Translations under genes and position numbers: made by a program | Notes under the pieces: generated by a model | What the model saw: only the letters and a program-made list of their open reading frames with translations | Databases searched by the model: none | Told to the model about the DNA's origin: nothing | Source: Nitrospirota bacterium | GTDB lineage: Bacteria; Nitrospirota; Thermodesulfovibrionia; Thermodesulfovibrionales; SM23-35 | Assembly: GCA_013388455.1 (NCBI GenBank) | Contig: JACAFF010000019.1 | Location: 1 to 34,151 of the forward strand | Direction: 5' to 3' | Length of the DNA stretch: 34,151 nt | Shown here: one piece after another, positions 32,610-34,151 of the stretch | How the letters are laid out: each line of letters starts with the position of its first letter | Numbering within the stretch: the first letter of the stretch is position 1

Positions 32610-33366
32610 TGAATGGTTGTATGGATTGAACCCTGTCAGAGAGGCATTAAGAGCAGGCAGAAATATTAAATGTATCTTTATATCTTACAGAAGAAAAGAT
32701 AGTGTGAAAGAGATTAAAGAACTGGCAGAGAAAAAAGAGATTCCTGTAATTTTTAAAGATGCAGTTTTCTTCGATTCACGATTCAAAAAAGGACATCAAG
32801 GGATTGCAGCAGAGGTTCATCACAAAGAATATACAACTTTGAATGAAATGCTTGAGATACCTTTCAGTAATAAAGAAATCCCCTTATTTTTAATAATCGA
32901 TTGTCTTGAAGACCCGAGGAATTTGGGTGCTATATTAAGAGTGGCTGATGCCGCAGGTGTTCATGGTATTGTTTTGCAATCTCATAGATCCGTTACTCTA
33001 AGTTCTGAGGTGTCAAAGGTTTCTGCTGGAGCTGTTGAATATGTTCCAGTAACAATGGTATCGAATATAAAACATGCGATAAACAAGATGAAAGAGACTG
33101 GAATAATGATAATAGGAGCTGAAGCAGAATCAGATAAAGAATTTTGGCAAATAGATTTTATACAACCACTTGCAATTGTTATTGGTTCAGAAGGGAAAGG
33201 AATAAGAAAAACTGTTAGTGAAAAATGTGACATAATAGTAAGAATACCGATGTTTGGGAGAATAAATTCTTTGAATGTTTCAGTAGCTACTGGAATAATC
33301 CTTTTTGAGATATTGCGTCAAAGAATATTTAATAATGAAAAAAACAAAGAAATAATGAGAAAATAG
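32602..33366 (+). CDS. rlmB: 23S rRNA 2'-O-methyltransferase RlmB-like (SpoU/TrmH family)
   Basis: The protein has the SpoU substrate-binding N-domain (YGLNPVREALRAGRNI...GHQGIAAEV) and the knotted methyltransferase motifs: LEDPRNLGAILRVADAAGVHGIV, IVIGSEGKGI and IPMFGRINSLNVSVATGI. RlmB modifies G2251 of 23S rRNA; other TrmH-family rRNA targets are possible. I place the start at TTG 32602 (254 residues) because GGAAGG lies 6 bases ahead and the product begins DSEWLYGLNPV, as in the family. It overlaps cysS by 8 bases, a common cysS-rlmB pairing. Confidence 0.92.
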   Translation: MDSEWLYGLNPVREALRAGRNIKCIFISYRRKDSVKEIKELAEKKEIPVIFKDAVFFDSRFKKGHQGIAAEVHHKEYTTLNEMLEIPFSNKEIPLFLIIDCLEDPRNLGAILRVADAAGVHGIVLQSHRSVTLSSEVSKVSAGAVEYVPVTMVSNIKHAINKMKETGIMIIGAEAESDKEFWQIDFIQPLAIVIGSEGKGIRKTVSEKCDIIVRIPMFGRINSLNVSVATGIILFEILRQRIFNNEKNKEIMRK

Positions 33367-33389
33367 AATTTAAACACTAATTTTTAAAA

Positions 33390-33419
33390 TTGACCATTTA
33401 ATTATAAAAATTGTTTAAT
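33390..33419 (+). promoter_or_regulatory. Promoter candidate for the tRNA-tuf operon
   Basis: TTGACC (33390-33395) and TTTAAT (33414-33419) are separated by 18 bases, about 70 bases before the first tRNA. Confidence 0.45.
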
Positions 33420-33490
33420 AAATATTTCATAAAGAAGAGGGTAAACTGTTGTCTTTTTCCGCCATTATTTTTTATCGAGGAGATGATGAA

Positions 33491-33566
33491 GCCACCGTAG
33501 CTCAGCAGGCAGAGCAGCTGATTTGTAATCAGCGGGTCGGGGGTTCGATTCCCTTCGGTGGCTCCA
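33491..33566 (+). tRNA. tRNA-Thr (anticodon TGT)
   Basis: A full cloverleaf: acceptor GCCACCG/CGGTGGC, D-arm GCTC/GAGC, anticodon stem GCTGA/TCAGC with loop TTTGTAA, and T-arm GGGGG-TTCGATT-CCCTT. CCA is encoded. It reads ACA. Confidence 0.97.
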
Positions 33567-33583
33567 GGTATTCTAAATGTAGA

Positions 33584-33668
<85 letters not shown>

Positions 33669-33692
33669 GCAAACTTATTTTTAGAAGTTTGC
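33669..33692. repeat. Hairpin just after tRNA-Tyr
   Basis: GCAAACTT (33669-33676) and AAGTTTGC (33685-33692) form a perfect 8-base stem with an 8-base loop beginning right after the tRNA CCA. There is no T-tract, so it is more likely a processing or spacer structure than a terminator. Confidence 0.6.
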
Positions 33693-33743
33693 AGTAAAAA
33701 CTTATGAGTGAAGTGTTAGAAGAAAATGAAAATGTTTTTGTGT

Positions 33744-33818
33744 GCGGGAGTAGCTCAGTGGTAGAGCGTCAGCCTTCCAAGCTGAGGGTCGCGGGTTCGA
33801 ATCCCGTTTCCCGCTCCA
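33744..33818 (+). tRNA. tRNA-Gly (anticodon TCC)
   Basis: Acceptor GCGGGAG/TTCCCGC (one G-T pair), anticodon stem TCAGC/GCTGA with loop CTTCCAA, T-arm GCGGG-TTCGAAT-CCCGT, discriminator T and encoded CCA. It reads GGA. Confidence 0.97.
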
Positions 33819-33824
33819 TCAACC

Positions 33825-33857
33825 GTTTGAACAGTTTGAACCGTTCGAGCGGTTAAC
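33825..33857. repeat. Degenerate 9-base tandem repeat between tRNA-Gly and tRNA-Thr
   Basis: GTTTGAACA, GTTTGAACC and GTTCGAGCG follow each other exactly, then a partial GTTAAC. AACCG (33840-33844 area) and CGGTT also form a small hairpin. It fills most of the 41-base spacer between the two tRNAs. Confidence 0.65.
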
Positions 33858-33859
33858 GT

Positions 33860-33932
33860 GCCCATGTAGCTCAGTCGGTAGAGCACATCCTTGGTAAGGA
33901 TGAGGTCACCGGTTCAATCCCGGTCATGGGCT
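33860..33932 (+). tRNA. tRNA-Thr (anticodon GGT), no encoded CCA
   Basis: Acceptor GCCCATG/CATGGGC, D-arm GCTC/GAGC, anticodon stem CATCC/GGATG with loop TTGGTAA, T-arm ACCGG-TTCAATC-CCGGT, discriminator T. The next bases are TTGAAC, so CCA must be added by the nucleotidyltransferase, unlike the other three tRNAs in the cluster. Confidence 0.96.
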
Positions 33933-33943
33933 TTGAACAAGGC

Positions 33944-34023
33944 GGTCATTGGTCATTTATCAGTAAAGTGTGATTGTATTGAAATTTGTGCTAATTAATG
34001 ACTGATGACTATTGACTAATGGC
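33944..34023. repeat. Imperfect inverted repeat in the tuf leader
   Basis: A left arm of TGGTCAT and TCATT units (33944-33964, ending TATCAGT) pairs imperfectly with ACTGATGACTATTGACTAAT and the following GGC (34001-34023). The 36-base loop is AT-rich. The arms are built of GTCATT-like units that are often repeated between genes in related genomes. Confidence 0.5.
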
Positions 34024-34041
34024 TAAAATAAAGGAGGAAAT

Positions 34042-34151
34042 ATGGCGAAGGCGAAATTTGAGAGGGTAAAGCCTCATGTAAACATAGGTACGATAGGACA
34101 TGTAGACCATGGCAAGACGACATTGACATCAGCGATAACGAAGGTATTGTC
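34042..34151 (+). CDS. tuf: Elongation factor Tu, N-terminal fragment cut by the window end
   Basis: The first 36 codons read [20 protein letters not shown] and continue [16 protein letters not shown], including the G1 P-loop GHVDHGKT (19-26) of EF-Tu. EF-Tu delivers aminoacyl-tRNA to the ribosome. An AAAGGAGG site precedes the ATG. The rest lies beyond the window. The preceding Thr-Tyr-Gly-Thr tRNAs form with it the same order as the E. coli thrU-tyrU-glyT-thrT-tufB operon. Confidence 0.97.
   Translation, partial: MAKAKFERVKPHVNIGTIGHVDHGKTTLTSAITKVL

Overview
This is an AT-rich bacterial chromosomal segment with no sign of plasmid, phage or CRISPR. It encodes Rho, a two-gene SUF-type Fe-S system, type IV pilins with a sigma-54-like promoter, and the order tRNA-Thr, tRNA-Tyr, tRNA-Gly, tRNA-Thr, tuf, which is also known from E. 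coli. Together with the style of the proteins this suggests an anaerobic Gram-negative lineage such as Nitrospirota or a deep Desulfobacterota-like group. The phylum is inference from gene content; no 16S or ribosomal protein gene is present to settle it.

Layout. 1-145 is the 3' end of a REP-associated (Y1) transposase, followed by palindromes. 343-1236 is a DUF72 protein. 1271-2972 (minus) is rho plus a hotdog thioesterase. 3268-8850 (plus) is sufC-sufB, a DUF1015 protein, gap and pgk. 8872-9300 (minus) is speD. From 25703 down to 9398 a long minus-strand block runs gspG-like pseudopilin, two paralogous pilins, two paralogous GT-C-like membrane proteins, a CDP-glucose 4,6-dehydratase-like SDR, a third large membrane protein, methyltransferase, GT2, methyltransferase, GT2 (GtrB-like), glucose-1-phosphate cytidylyltransferase, a second SDR, a TMTC-like TPR glycosyltransferase and a third pilin. 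25822-30146 (plus) holds radC, a small ORF with repeats, an IMP cyclohydrolase-only PurH, a degenerate PurD-like protein, purE and a DUF89 protein. 30178-31025 (minus) holds an RRM protein and a HEAT-repeat protein. 31152-33366 (plus) is cysS and rlmB, then four tRNAs and the first 36 codons of tuf.

The most interesting unit is the 9.4-25.7 kb block. Tight spacing and repeated 4-32 nt overlaps suggest co-transcription, at least in part, behind the pilins. The genes supply nucleotide-sugar synthesis (CDP-6-deoxyhexose route), lipid-linked sugar transfer (two GT2s), sugar methylation or similar (two methyltransferases) and three or four polytopic GT-C-type proteins, two or three of them with TPR-like tails. 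I infer a dedicated pilin or surface-glycan glycosylation system. The pilins carry an EF-hand-like loop, and the main pilin has a sigma-54-type promoter with PilR-like upstream sites.

A second notable region is the purine cluster. PurH lacks its AICAR transformylase half, and the adjacent PurD-like protein has lost nearly every conserved glycine-rich and ATP-grasp motif while keeping its overall fold-level pattern.

Several annotated starts are corrected here to fit Shine-Dalgarno sites and family starts (speD, rfbF, the SDR at 11.8 kb, the GT2 at 15.3 kb, purE, rlmB).
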